Positions 55,604 to 64,000 are shown, numbered from the stretch's first letter. The stretch: DNA of 64,000 bases from Pantoea allii (GCF_002307475.1 NZ_NTMH01000003.1:370896-434895), one strand, 5' to 3'. Numbers and translations: made by a program. Notes: a model not told the origin generated them from the sequence alone.

Positions 55604-56851
55604 ATGAATAGAAAAAATAGGATTTCGGGAAAAGAAACACTGGCATTGATGCTGTCATTAGCGGCCTTTCCTGCTGCAGCCGAAAACACACCGGACCCGT
55701 CAAATGTTTATACCGGGAACTATCAAAGTTATTTTTATGATGAAACGGATAATCACCCTATCCGCACGGCGCCTGCTAAAAAGGAACCTGCGCCGCCGGT
55801 CAGCCACGTTTCCTCCTCGCCGGTTACGGTGGACAGGACAGCCGAACATGCCGCATCACCCGTGCCGGCGACCTTATCCCCTGCAGGCGAAAATAACATA
55901 ACCGACCCTGAACTCAGCAGTAAGGTGGCTATGCCAGCAGATGTCAGCCTGCTGCGTTTAAGACAGGAAGATCCGCCGGTTCACTGGAACAGTATCGGCC
56001 GCAATATGGAGGCTGGCGGCTTACACGGCAACATTGGCACACAGATCGAAATTGATGATGTTCGCTGGCGTGATAAGAGTAAAAACAGCGGAAAGTTTAA
56101 GCTCGCAACCATACAGGCTTTTTTAAGGCATGATGAGTTACCAAACTGGTACTTTGGTTTCTGGAATGCCCGGGAAGACAGCTATAAAGGCCAGTTTAGC
56201 AATCAGAAATACGATGCCACCAATACGATTAATGAGTTTTTTGTTGGCCATATCTTTGAAACCTGGCGAGGTAATATAGGCACAGAAGCCATGATCGGTT
56301 CCGAAACGGCCACGAAACGCTGGAAGAATCGTTTTAAAGTCTGGCAAGACCTGCGACTCAGTAATAAATGGAGTCTTGCCGGTTATGCTTATGGCGAATA
56401 TCAGCCCCAGGGCAATGAACCGGGAAATGGCGATCTTGAACAATATATTTTTGAAACTGAGCCGGCTATTCAATATCGCGTGAATCCGGATATGGGATTG
56501 TATTTACGGCCTTATTATTACTATAACCGTCAGGTACGTGAAAACTGGGGTGACATTGTTGAAGTGGAATGGAAAGTAACGGCCGGGCTTTGGCGAAACT
56601 GGTATCCGCTTTTAACCTCGCTGTATGTGGGCTTCGGTCAGGACAAAACCGAGAACGCCAGTAACGCCAACGAAGTTTTTTATAACGGCCGCTATAAATT
56701 TATCGGCGGCACCCTCAGCTATCCGGTGTTTGGTGAAGTCAGACTCTATGGTGAATTCAGAGCAGAATTTACGAAAGAAGACGGGCTCTGGACATATAAA
56801 GGTCACTCATGGAATCCCTTTACCGTGGTTGGCGTGAATTATAACTTCTGA
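55604..56851 (+). CDS. Outer-membrane porin with Pro-rich N-terminal extension (OmpG-like)
   Basis: From ATG 55604 the 415-residue protein has a signal peptide (cut after PAAA, about residue 26), a Pro/Ser/Ala-rich stretch (about 30-120) and a C-terminal beta barrel rich in alternating aromatics ending VGVNYNF, with the terminal Phe required for BAM insertion. It is related to the second porin of this locus (shared RHDxLPxWY, VGHxF, DLRL, REXWGD and GLWRNW motifs). A start at 55565 would add 13 residues. The OmpG-like assignment is by barrel pattern only. It likely passes oligosaccharides. Confidence 0.75.
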   Translation: MNRKNRISGKETLALMLSLAAFPAAAENTPDPSNVYTGNYQSYFYDETDNHPIRTAPAKKEPAPPVSHVSSSPVTVDRTAEHAASPVPATLSPAGENNITDPELSSKVAMPADVSLLRLRQEDPPVHWNSIGRNMEAGGLHGNIGTQIEIDDVRWRDKSKNSGKFKLATIQAFLRHDELPNWYFGFWNAREDSYKGQFSNQKYDATNTINEFFVGHIFETWRGNIGTEAMIGSETATKRWKNRFKVWQDLRLSNKWSLAGYAYGEYQPQGNEPGNGDLEQYIFETEPAIQYRVNPDMGLYLRPYYYYNRQVRENWGDIVEVEWKVTAGLWRNWYPLLTSLYVGFGQDKTENASNANEVFYNGRYKFIGGTLSYPVFGEVRLYGEFRAEFTKEDGLWTYKGHSWNPFTVVGVNYNF

Positions 56852-56865
56852 TATTCAGGTGCAGC

Positions 56866-58359
56866 ATGAAAAAATTAACGTTAGCGACATTCGTCGCACT
56901 GCTGACGCTTTCCGTTGGAAATACGCCAGTTTATTCACAACCCTCTAAAGAAACATTACAAAATAAAAGCATTACGCGAATTAATGGCTTTTTTCCGCGA
57001 GTGGAAGGCTCATTTATTGGCGATCCCATGCCGGTGTATAACAATGGCGAATTTGATATTTTTTATCTTAATGATGTCCGTGGCGGCAGTGACTTAGGCG
57101 TGCACGCGATTCATCTGCTGTCGAGTGCCAACTTATATGATTATCAGAACCACTCTGAAGTGATTCCCTACGTCAATAACGTTGACGACCCGGAATTGCT
57201 GTTGGGAACCGGATCGTTCATTAAAGTCGGCGACACCTGGCATGCCTGGTATACCGCCCACAATGAAAACGTGTTTCCGGTGGAGTCCATTATGCACGCC
57301 ACCAGTAAAGATCGTCTTCACTGGGTTAAACATCCCAATGACACCCTTCTGCCGGGCAATAAGTATCGCGGTAATGACTTCCGCGATCCTCACGTTGTCT
57401 GGATTGAAGAAAAAAAAGAATACTGGATGTTAATTACCACGCGTAGCAACGGCCGAGGGGTTATTGCCCGTTACCGTTCAACCGATTTAACAAACTGGGA
57501 AGACAGCGGTATCTTTTTCGATAATGACACTATCACCACGAACGCCAATCTCGAATGTCCGACACTGGTGTTCTTCAACGGGCGTTGGTATCTCAGCTTT
57601 AGCGATCAGTGGCCGCTGCGTCTGACACAGTACCGTGTCGCGGATAATCCGGAAGGGCCGTGGCGAAAAACGGATAATTATGTGGTCGATGGTTCAGGTT
57701 TTTACGCGGGAAAACTGGTACGCAAAAACGATCGCTTATTCGTTTTCGGTTGGATACCCACCAAAGCAGGAAACCGTGACAGCGGCAATATTGACTGGGC
57801 AGGGAATCTGGTTGTTCACGAGTTAATCGCGGAGCCTCAGGGCCAGCTCAAGAGTGTTATTCCGCAGGAATTGCAGACCGCCATCGACGCGAATCCAGGT
57901 CCGGTTACCACGCTGACAGAAAGTAAAACGCTAAAAACGACCACACAGTTCGCATCGCTACAGTCCTCTGTGTATCCGCCCCTGCCTAAACGCGCGGTGC
58001 TGACTGCCACCGTGGATATTCCCTCTGCCGGCATGGTTATGAGCTTTGGCCTTACTGACGACAGCATCAGTAAGGCCGGGCTGAACGTGGTGTTCAATAA
58101 GAGCAAAGGGAAAGTTTATTTTTTTAACTCTCCGCTGACCTCAATTCATCAAGACAATGCGGAATCCTGGGTAGATGTTCCGCTTGATGAAAAAATTGAG
58201 TTGCGCGTCCTGATACAAAACTCAATTGCTGTTTTTTACATCAACAATAAGGCGGCATTCAGTACCCGGATGTATTCCATGGAGGGTAAACCCTGGAGCA
58301 TCAGCCTGCCTCAAAACGATCATTTTCACGCGACGTTGAAAATAAAAAAAATGATTTAA
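56866..58359 (+). CDS. Exported GH32-type beta-fructosidase-like protein
   Basis: The 497-residue protein has a signal peptide (MKKLTLATFVALLTLSVGNT, cut about residue 25) and a five-bladed propeller with GH32-type motifs. GSFIGDPMPVY holds the likely nucleophile Asp in place of WMNDPNG, FRDPHVVW the transition-state Asp, and NLECPTLVFF the acid/base Glu. SGFYAGKLV and FVFGWI also follow GH32. A C-terminal beta-sandwich (about 370-497) follows. Since all three acidic residues remain, it may be active on levan or fructo-oligosaccharides; the changed first motif suggests unusual specificity. It lies 14 and 12 bases from the two flanking porin genes. Confidence 0.78.
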   Translation: MKKLTLATFVALLTLSVGNTPVYSQPSKETLQNKSITRINGFFPRVEGSFIGDPMPVYNNGEFDIFYLNDVRGGSDLGVHAIHLLSSANLYDYQNHSEVIPYVNNVDDPELLLGTGSFIKVGDTWHAWYTAHNENVFPVESIMHATSKDRLHWVKHPNDTLLPGNKYRGNDFRDPHVVWIEEKKEYWMLITTRSNGRGVIARYRSTDLTNWEDSGIFFDNDTITTNANLECPTLVFFNGRWYLSFSDQWPLRLTQYRVADNPEGPWRKTDNYVVDGSGFYAGKLVRKNDRLFVFGWIPTKAGNRDSGNIDWAGNLVVHELIAEPQGQLKSVIPQELQTAIDANPGPVTTLTESKTLKTTTQFASLQSSVYPPLPKRAVLTATVDIPSAGMVMSFGLTDDSISKAGLNVVFNKSKGKVYFFNSPLTSIHQDNAESWVDVPLDEKIELRVLIQNSIAVFYINNKAAFSTRMYSMEGKPWSISLPQNDHFHATLKIKKMI

Positions 58360-58371
58360 TGGGATCGTATT

Positions 58372-59385
58372 ATGAAAAAACATCATGCCCTGAGTATTAT
58401 TTTTGCCCTGCTGTGTCCAACCCTGACCCATGCGAGCATGAGCGTCATGAAGGATTTATCAGGCACCGTTATTGCGGTCGATCCGTGGTCCTATCTGGAT
58501 GAGGATATTATGTGGACCTCTGCCCGCTCATCAAACCCAGCCGGCGGTCGCGTTCATGGCCAGTTAAAAATGAAATATGCGATTGAGGATAACAACTGGC
58601 GTAACAGCCATTTTCATAACGGCAATGACTCACTCACCTTTGTGCAGGGCGTAATGCGTCATGATGCATTACCCGGCTGGTATCTGGCCTTTTCTGAAGG
58701 GCGAACCACCAATTATAACGGTACCTGGGAAGACCAGACTTACCTCAGCCAGAATCAGTGGACTCAACTTATTGTCGGCCACGAATATTTCTACAAACGT
58801 CTGCGCTACGGCTGGGATGTGATGGGTGGAAGTTCGTCTGTAGAGGACCGCTGGCAGGGGCGCGTCAAATTCTTTACCGATTTACGTTTAACAGACCGCC
58901 TCTCATTTTTTAATTATCTTTATCAGCAAATCGATCACCGCCGCAGTGGCGGTTCACAAAATGATCGTGATGTACGTTCATTCCAGATTGAGCCGGGTGT
59001 GCAATATATCATCAACAACACAACGGGCATCTGGTTTCGCCAGCAATTCGCCTCGGGAATTTTAGACAGAGAACAATGGGGCGATATAGACGAAAAAAGC
59101 TGGACCACATCCGTAGGCGTCTGGCATAACTGGGGAAAACTCTCTACAACCCTCAGCGGGGGATATGGACATTATAAGAAAAATAATGCCCAACCTGAGG
59201 ATGGTGAAATATTCCAGAACACCCGCAGTCGGTTCCTGAAAGTGTCGATGAATTATCCGCTGACTACGCGCTTTACTGTTTCTGGCGAAGTCACGGGGGC
59301 ATTGAAAAATCAGAGTGGCAGTTGGGTCACTCAAGGCGATGCGATCACTACCCGTTACACGTTGATGCTGGATTATAATTTTTAA
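58372..59385 (+). CDS. Second outer-membrane porin of the fructan locus (OmpG-like)
   Basis: The 337-residue protein has a signal peptide (cut after THA, about residue 21) and a barrel ending TRYTLMLDYNF. It is a shorter paralogue of the porin at 55604 without the Pro-rich extension. Shared features: RHDALPGWYLAF, LIVGHEYF, DLRLTDRLS, FQIEPGVQY and REQWGDIDEKSW. A pair of related porins around one exported enzyme is unusual, and they may differ in size selectivity. Confidence 0.75.
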   Translation: MKKHHALSIIFALLCPTLTHASMSVMKDLSGTVIAVDPWSYLDEDIMWTSARSSNPAGGRVHGQLKMKYAIEDNNWRNSHFHNGNDSLTFVQGVMRHDALPGWYLAFSEGRTTNYNGTWEDQTYLSQNQWTQLIVGHEYFYKRLRYGWDVMGGSSSVEDRWQGRVKFFTDLRLTDRLSFFNYLYQQIDHRRSGGSQNDRDVRSFQIEPGVQYIINNTTGIWFRQQFASGILDREQWGDIDEKSWTTSVGVWHNWGKLSTTLSGGYGHYKKNNAQPEDGEIFQNTRSRFLKVSMNYPLTTRFTVSGEVTGALKNQSGSWVTQGDAITTRYTLMLDYNF

Positions 59386-59505
59386 ACAGGGGCGTAAATC
59401 ATTCGCGGTGTAAGGGAACGGATCGTGTTATTCGACACAGCCGGACTTACGCCGCGAACCTGATCACGATAGTGATAATGATGATAACTCTGAGGTTACG
59501 GAGAG

Positions 59506-60114
59506 ATGATGGATAATGAGGCGTTCAGGTCAGTAATATCATTGTATGAAAGAAACGCTGCCGCATTTGCAAAACTGCGCGCCACCAACCTGTCAGAAAA
59601 ACCCTGGCTGGACAGATTCCTACATCATGTTCGTCCCAACGGACATATTCTGGATCTGGGATGTGGCAATGGAACGCCGATTGCCGGGTATCTGCTGAGC
59701 CGTGGGTTCCGTGTGACAGGCATTGACAGCTCGCCTTCAATGATTGCCCGCTGCAAAGAAACCTTTCCTGAACACACCTGGCAAGTGGCGGATATGCGGG
59801 AGCTGCAGTTGGGACATCGTTTCGATGGTATTCTTGCCTGGGACAGTTTTTTTCATCTTACCCGTGCCGATCAGCGGCAGATGTTTGCCATTTTTTCTGC
59901 GCATGCCAGTAAGGGCACCGCACTGATGTTTAACGCTGGCCCGGCGGACGGCGAAGCCATAGGTGAATTTCAGGGTGAGCCGCTTTATCATTCCAGCCTG
60001 TCGCCGCTTGAATACGCGTCACTCCTGCAGCAGTACGATTTCCATATTGTGCATCATGTTGTCGAGGATCAGCAGTGCAATGGCCGGACATTATGGCTCG
60101 CAGCTAAAGATTAA
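59506..60114 (+). CDS. Class I SAM-dependent methyltransferase
   Basis: The 202-residue protein has motif I HILDLGCGNGTPIAGYL (about 47-63), then RVTGIDSSPSMIARCKE (motif II) and FDGILAWDSFFHL (motif IV-like). It belongs to the broad Methyltransf_25/11 group; the substrate cannot be told. GGAG precedes the tandem ATG pair at 59506/59509. The gene appears monocistronic after the fructan locus. Confidence 0.83.
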   Translation: MMDNEAFRSVISLYERNAAAFAKLRATNLSEKPWLDRFLHHVRPNGHILDLGCGNGTPIAGYLLSRGFRVTGIDSSPSMIARCKETFPEHTWQVADMRELQLGHRFDGILAWDSFFHLTRADQRQMFAIFSAHASKGTALMFNAGPADGEAIGEFQGEPLYHSSLSPLEYASLLQQYDFHIVHHVVEDQQCNGRTLWLAAKD

Positions 60115-60310
60115 TCCTCCCGTTGCCACCCACAACAGCCCTTACTCGTCGCATTCTCGCCAGCATCGTGTGTGAGTCTGCGCCAGCAGGCTGATTTTCT
60201 GCCTGCAACGCTGCCGTCTTGTCAGCAAGGGCCTCATTAATCGCATTGATATAAGCCTGTGGCTGTCGGGTTCTGTAACCGGCCCCATTCGCCTGACCGT
60301 TAATAATTCG
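60104..60310 (-). pseudogene. Coding-like open frame without start codon
   Basis: The minus strand has 68 sense codons (ending in TAG at 60104-60106) including QPQAYINAINEALADKTAAL, with ordinary composition. A stop lies just before the frame, and no ATG, GTG or TTG start is near its beginning, only internal ATGs. It may be the remnant of a small gene between the methyltransferase and the pseudouridine synthase, or chance. Confidence 0.3.
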
Positions 60311-60346
60311 CTATCATCCCTCCCTGCTCACTCCTCAGGCTTACTG

Positions 60347-61045
60347 ATGTCTACGATCGTTGATACTTTTATTGCTCCGCCGTGCCACGAGGCGATAAGC
60401 ATTCTCTATGAGGATGACCATCTGGTGCTGATCGACAAGCCCAGTGGGCTACTGAGCCTGTCGGGTAAAAACCCTCAAAACCTGGACTCGGTACATCATC
60501 GCCTGGTGCAACTGTTTCCTGGCTGCACACTGGTTCACCGGCTGGATTTTGGTACCTCGGGGCTGATGGTCGTGGCGCGAAATAAAACCATTAACGCCGC
60601 GCTTTGCCAGCAATTCAGCGCGCGCGCCGTCACCAAGCAATACAGCGCGCTGCTGTGCGGTCATGTAACGGATGAGCAAGGTGTGATTGATGCCCCAATT
60701 GCCAAAGATGCGGCCCGCTTTCCACGGATGTCGATTTGCCCGCGCCATGGCAAACCAGCCCGGTCTGGTTACCAGGTTACTGAACGTTTATATCAGAAAC
60801 GGGATGACGCCACGGCCCTTCCCCTGACCCGGGTGACGCTGACCCCGGAAACCGGACGCACGCATCAGCTACGTATTCACTGCCAGCTGTTGGGTCATCC
60901 GATTCTGGGCTGTGATCTCTATGGCGGTCTTGATCTGCCGGGTACGCAGCAGACGCCGCGGCTCATGCTTCATGCCAGTGAACTGCACTTTGTCCATCCC
61001 GTCAATGGCACGCCGTTTCACGCCCGCTGCCCCAGCCCGTTTTAA
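60347..61045 (+). CDS. RluA-family RNA pseudouridine synthase
   Basis: The 232-residue protein has motif II HRLDFGTSGLMVVARN with the catalytic D67, and motif III TGRTHQLRIHCQLLGHPILG. The RluA family changes uridine to pseudouridine in rRNA or tRNA. It is smaller than RluC/RluD (no S4 domain), like RluA, but sequence identity with E. coli RluA is only moderate, so the target RNA is uncertain. Confidence 0.85.
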   Translation: MSTIVDTFIAPPCHEAISILYEDDHLVLIDKPSGLLSLSGKNPQNLDSVHHRLVQLFPGCTLVHRLDFGTSGLMVVARNKTINAALCQQFSARAVTKQYSALLCGHVTDEQGVIDAPIAKDAARFPRMSICPRHGKPARSGYQVTERLYQKRDDATALPLTRVTLTPETGRTHQLRIHCQLLGHPILGCDLYGGLDLPGTQQTPRLMLHASELHFVHPVNGTPFHARCPSPF

Positions 61046-61122
61046 CGCACGTTAATCACACCGCTGGCCCGGCCGCCATGCACTGCGCGGCACCGGCTCT
61101 TCACATCGCACCGGATATCGGT

Positions 61123-62058
61123 TTATTTCAGCCGTAAGTTGTCCAGGAAGTCTGCGATCACGCTCGCAATCACCTGGCCGTGCGTTTCGAGCGCGAAGTG
61201 TCCGGTATCAAAGAAACGAATGTCCGCCGCAGGCAGATCCCGTTTCCACGCACGCGCGCCAGCAGGCAGGAAGAAGGGATCGTTCTTTCCCCACACCGCT
61301 AACAATGGCGGCTGATACTGGCGGAAGTAGTTCTGGAACACCGGATACATGGCAACATTTGACGCGTAATCCAGCAGCAGATCGAGTTGAATGTCCGCGT
61401 TACCCGGCCGCAGAATTTGCAGCCCTTCAAGCGTGTAACCATCGGGTGAGACACGACTTTTATCCGGCACGCCCTCAAGATATTGCCATTTAATGGAGGC
61501 GGGTGTTGGGAAGTCTTGCAGCGCATTGCGGTTCTCCTGAGTCGGTTCCTGCCAGTAACGCTGAATCGGTTTCCAGCCCTCTCCCAGCCCTTCCTCGTAG
61601 GCGTTACCGTTCTGAGAAATAATGGCCGTGATCCGCTCCGGATGACTGACGGCAAGCCGCCAGCCGACAGGTGCGCCGTAGTCGTGCACCATCAGTGCAT
61701 AGTTATTCAGCCTGAGCTGCTGTGTTAACTGTTCGATAGTGATCGCCAGTTGATCGAAGGTGTAAGCGTACGCGTCCCGCGTGGGCGCTTCGGTAAACCC
61801 GAATGCAGGCAGGTCGGGAGCGATCACGTGATAGCGCCCAGCCAGTTGTGGAATCAGGTCTCTGAACATAAATGATGACCCCGCGAAGCCATGCAGTAAC
61901 AGTATTGTTGGCCTGCTGGGATCGCCCGCTTCGCGATAAAACACATTGACGTCGCCGACCTGCTCGTAGCGGTATCTTACGCCATCCAGTTGCTGTGCAT
62001 CGTTAACGTCGTGCGTACGCAAACTGTCTGTCGTCGTAATGGATTTTGAAGCCGCCAT
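61123..62058 (-). CDS. Alpha/beta hydrolase (epoxide hydrolase/haloalkane dehalogenase type)
   Basis: The 311-residue protein has the oxyanion motif LLHGFAGSSFMFR (about 54-66), an Asp nucleophile D126 in MVHDYGAP (HDxG, as in epoxide hydrolases and dehalogenases), an acid in GKNDPFFLP and histidine in TGHFALETHG. The Asp nucleophile rules out a simple esterase. No signal peptide is evident. It is divergent from a CGNR zinc-finger protein that may regulate it. Confidence 0.83.
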   Translation of the reverse strand: MAASKSITTTDSLRTHDVNDAQQLDGVRYRYEQVGDVNVFYREAGDPSRPTILLLHGFAGSSFMFRDLIPQLAGRYHVIAPDLPAFGFTEAPTRDAYAYTFDQLAITIEQLTQQLRLNNYALMVHDYGAPVGWRLAVSHPERITAIISQNGNAYEEGLGEGWKPIQRYWQEPTQENRNALQDFPTPASIKWQYLEGVPDKSRVSPDGYTLEGLQILRPGNADIQLDLLLDYASNVAMYPVFQNYFRQYQPPLLAVWGKNDPFFLPAGARAWKRDLPAADIRFFDTGHFALETHGQVIASVIADFLDNLRLK

Positions 62059-62074
62059 GATGTTTCCTTATAAT

Positions 62075-62149
62075 GTAACCGTTAAATTTGTTATTTGAAG
62101 GTTACGATCTTATTTGATAACCTGTAAAATATGTTTTTAACAGTTACAG
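62075..62149. promoter_or_regulatory. Nested inverted repeats between the hydrolase and the CGNR gene
   Basis: Three short inverted repeats share TAAC/GTTA elements: GTAACC-N19-GGTTAC (62075-62105), AGGTTA-N13-TAACCT (62099-62123) and CTGTAA-N16-TTACAG (62122-62149). They lie in the 97-base gap and are likely operator sites for the divergent genes. Confidence 0.45.
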
Positions 62150-62155
62150 GCAGCT

Positions 62156-62746
62156 ATGAATCCTGATCTCAACACCCACGACTTCCTTTTCCTGGCGGAT
62201 AACCTCGCACTGGACTTTATCAATAGTGAATACGGCGTGGACGAGCAGCGACATGACGGTTTCAGCGACGATCGACGCGTGATGCTCTGGCTGGAGATGG
62301 CAGGGATCTGGCCGGATGGTGCGCCTTTACAGGCACCTGATGGGCTGTTACATGAAGCGCGGGCGCTGCGCCATAGTGCACGTGCATTAGTCGATGCTGC
62401 GATGAATGGCTTATCTGCGGACCTGACTGTTCTTAACAGGCTCTATAAGGACGGGCGCCCGACGGAGCGACTGGCGTGGGATGATGACGCGCAGCGATAC
62501 CAGATCGCGATTAGCCACGAGGAGATAAGCACAGCCACCCTGCTTTGGCCCGTGGTCAACGCACTGGTCGAGCTTGTTGTCAGTGACAGCTTTATGTACG
62601 TGCGTCAGTGTGAAGCACATGACTGTATCCTGCTTTTCCATGACCTTAGTAAATCGCACCGCCGCCGCTGGTGCAGCATGGCGACCTGTGGCAATCGCAT
62701 GAAAGTCGCGGCGTTTCGATCCCGAAAGCGATCGGATCAGGCTTGA
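62156..62746 (+). CDS. CGNR zinc-finger (ABATE-domain) protein, putative regulator
   Basis: The 196-residue protein has an N-terminal stress-response/ABATE-like domain (FLADNLALDFINSEYG) and a C-terminal CGNR zinc finger, C-x4-C-x(n)-C-x3-CGNR (CEAHDC, then RRRWCSMATCGNRMK). Such proteins bind DNA and are usually single-gene regulators next to hydrolases or transporters. It is divergent from the alpha/beta hydrolase. Confidence 0.83.
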   Translation: MNPDLNTHDFLFLADNLALDFINSEYGVDEQRHDGFSDDRRVMLWLEMAGIWPDGAPLQAPDGLLHEARALRHSARALVDAAMNGLSADLTVLNRLYKDGRPTERLAWDDDAQRYQIAISHEEISTATLLWPVVNALVELVVSDSFMYVRQCEAHDCILLFHDLSKSHRRRWCSMATCGNRMKVAAFRSRKRSDQA

Positions 62747-62940
62747 TTATGTATCCCGGCTCGCCTGAGGATGCCGGGACGATGTTATCGATGCTCAATA
62801 CCGATAAATGCGCGGTCAACCTGGCCCAGGGTAATGCGCCCTGCCGCCGCCGTCCGAGCGGCAAACGGCGCGAGCCCTGCGGCGAGAGTGCACAGCACTT
62901 TGCTGCAAGGCTTAGCGGTTATCCCGCCTGATTGCAGTCA

Positions 62941-63480
62941 TTACCACATCAGATCATCGGGTACTTTGAAATCAGCATAAGGATCGTCTTCATCCTGCGC
63001 TTCCTGACTCAGCGCACTGTTTAAGACGATACTGTTCGCATCACGTTGGGCAATTTTATCGGCAACGCTCGCGGGGATAATGGCGTAATGACTCTCTTCG
63101 CTGTTGTCTGCCTGCAAACGCGCAATCGCCAGACGGCCACTAATAAGCTGTGACTGGGTCAGCTTATCGACCATTATCTTTTTAATCAGATTATTATCGG
63201 TGAAGTTAAAACCAATATTGCCTTTAGAAATGTCGATTTTATTCATTTCGATCAGCTGCTTCACCTGCGCCTTATATTCTTTTGAAAGCGCGGCCTGCCG
63301 GTGTTGTTCATTGAGCTGTTTGTCGCGTTCAAGCTGGGCTTTTTTGTTTTCTTCCACAGCTTCGCGCGCCTCGCGGGCCTGAACACGCGATTTTTTGGCC
63401 GTTCTCTGGACCTTGTCCATTTTCTTACTGGTGACCAATCCCGCTTTTAACAGCTGCTCTTGTAAGGTGAGTTTTGCCAT
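62941..63480 (-). CDS. yaiL: YaiL family (DUF2058) protein
   Basis: The 179-residue protein matches E. coli YaiL: MAKLTLQEQLLKAGLV, a charged coiled-coil segment (about 20-70, KAQLERDKQLNEQHRQAA), EYKAQVKQLIEMNKI and the acidic C-terminus ADFKVPDDLMW. YaiL has been described as a nucleic-acid-associated protein but its function is uncertain. Confidence 0.93.
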   Translation of the reverse strand: MAKLTLQEQLLKAGLVTSKKMDKVQRTAKKSRVQAREAREAVEENKKAQLERDKQLNEQHRQAALSKEYKAQVKQLIEMNKIDISKGNIGFNFTDNNLIKKIMVDKLTQSQLISGRLAIARLQADNSEESHYAIIPASVADKIAQRDANSIVLNSALSQEAQDEDDPYADFKVPDDLMW

Positions 63481-63858
63481 CTTCGTCTCTGAATCTGATA
63501 AGGAATGGGCGGGATTATACCTGAGGCGGTGTCAGATTGCAGACGCTGATGTGGTGCGCGCTTAAGATCGGAGAGTCAGTTTTACATGTGTAGCGGGTTA
63601 CTGCGATTCTCCTGGTGTGAAGGGTGTCGTTGTCGATGCCACCGGCGATGTTGTGATAGTGAGCGAGGTTCCTGCAGTTCACACTATCCGGGCTACGGGT
63701 TTATCAAACAGGCTGTGATCTTCTGCGCCCCTTGTGCTTATCCCGCCACATGTCATTTTATCGGCCTGCGTCAGGTAACGTCCTCAGTTGATAAAGGATT
63801 TCTTTGTGAATGCGTTCTGCCCTGATTATCCGTAAAGCACCCGCCAGCCAGGAGCATG
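63481..63858. other. 378-base stretch without a supported gene
   Basis: No start with a good ribosome site is seen. A coding-like plus-strand frame of 50 sense codons (63566-63718, with AGYCDSPGVKGVVVDATGDV) has no usable start codon and could be a gene remnant. The rest is unremarkable. Confidence 0.4.
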
Positions 63859-64000
63859 TTATCCCCTCCCTTCATCGTCACTGCTCTCAACGTCTGCCGT
63901 CTGCGCCATCACCGCACTGTCGACACTGAATATCTGATCCGGCAGCGTGAACCCCCGCAGTTCCAGCAGCGCCAGCGGACCTTTTCCGAGTTGTGAGCGC
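63859..64000 (-). CDS. 3' end of an unidentified protein
   Basis: The minus strand is open from the window edge to a TAA at 63859-63861, giving the last 46 residues of a protein (LLELRGFTLPDQIFSVDSAV, then an acidic tail ESSDDEGRG). The pattern looks coding, but I do not recognise the family. Confidence 0.45.
   Translation of the reverse strand, partial: RSQLGKGPLALLELRGFTLPDQIFSVDSAVMAQTADVESSDDEGRG

Noticed and set aside
62671..62931. Plus-strand frame of 86 codons after the CGNR gene
   Set aside because: It overlaps the CGNR 3' end in another frame and has no family match; the 62747-62940 gap shows no convincing gene on either strand.

Overview
The window is chromosomal DNA from a member of the Enterobacterales (Gammaproteobacteria). 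Gene order matches Escherichia coli in several blocks (tus-fumC-manA-ydgA, add-ydgJ, sutR/ydcO), and many proteins are close to Escherichia/Klebsiella/Enterobacter versions. The pqq operon and the chromosomal rarA-oqxAB-oqxR efflux locus point to a Klebsiella/Enterobacter/Pantoea-like lineage. I cannot fix the genus. The tus gene and two Ter sites place the window in the replication terminus region. I see no rRNA, tRNA, insertion sequence, prophage or CRISPR array.

Layout. 1-10.7 kb: end of a YceI-like gene, then pqqABCDEF on the minus strand (PqqA is only 23 residues), an M19 dipeptidase, a second-type leuA, an AraC regulator and a 3-hydroxyisobutyrate-dehydrogenase-like reductase. 11-16.6 kb: a TonB receptor that matches YncD/PqqU (the PQQ importer), a Phd/PIN-type toxin-antitoxin pair, an isochorismatase-like hydrolase, and divergent sutR/ydcO with a large inverted-repeat operator. 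16.8-24.1 kb: srfABC (single-pass membrane protein, actin/Hsp70-fold ATPase, P-loop protein), converging on a barnase/barstar pair. 24.2-30.1 kb: rarA-oqxAB-oqxR multidrug efflux. 30.3-39.4 kb: an MFS transporter, tandem Ter sites and tus, then fumC, manA, ydgA, add and ydgJ, without the fumA, uid and mal genes that E. coli carries among them. 39.5-47.7 kb: araC-araHGF (minus) divergent from araBA (plus), with no araD. 47.7-51.4 kb: small accessory genes, including a Tat-exported HD-domain protein coupled to an isonitrile-hydratase-like protein and divergent from a GlxA-type regulator.

51.5-59.4 kb is the most distinctive part. A non-PTS sucrose locus (cscR, cscB, cscA) lacks the fructokinase cscK and runs into a tight porin / exported GH32-like enzyme / porin cluster. 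Together these would form a complete envelope-to-cytosol route for fructo-oligosaccharides or levan fragments. 59.5-64 kb: a methyltransferase, a RluA-type pseudouridine synthase, an alpha/beta hydrolase divergent from a CGNR zinc-finger protein, yaiL, and the end of an unidentified gene.

How the genes work together. PqqABCDE(F) would make PQQ and the nearby PqqU would recover it from outside. AraFGH and AraBA import and begin to degrade L-arabinose. RarA and OqxR would control OqxAB. CscR would control sugar uptake and hydrolysis. The functions of SrfABC and of the HD/isonitrile-hydratase pair are not settled by sequence alone.
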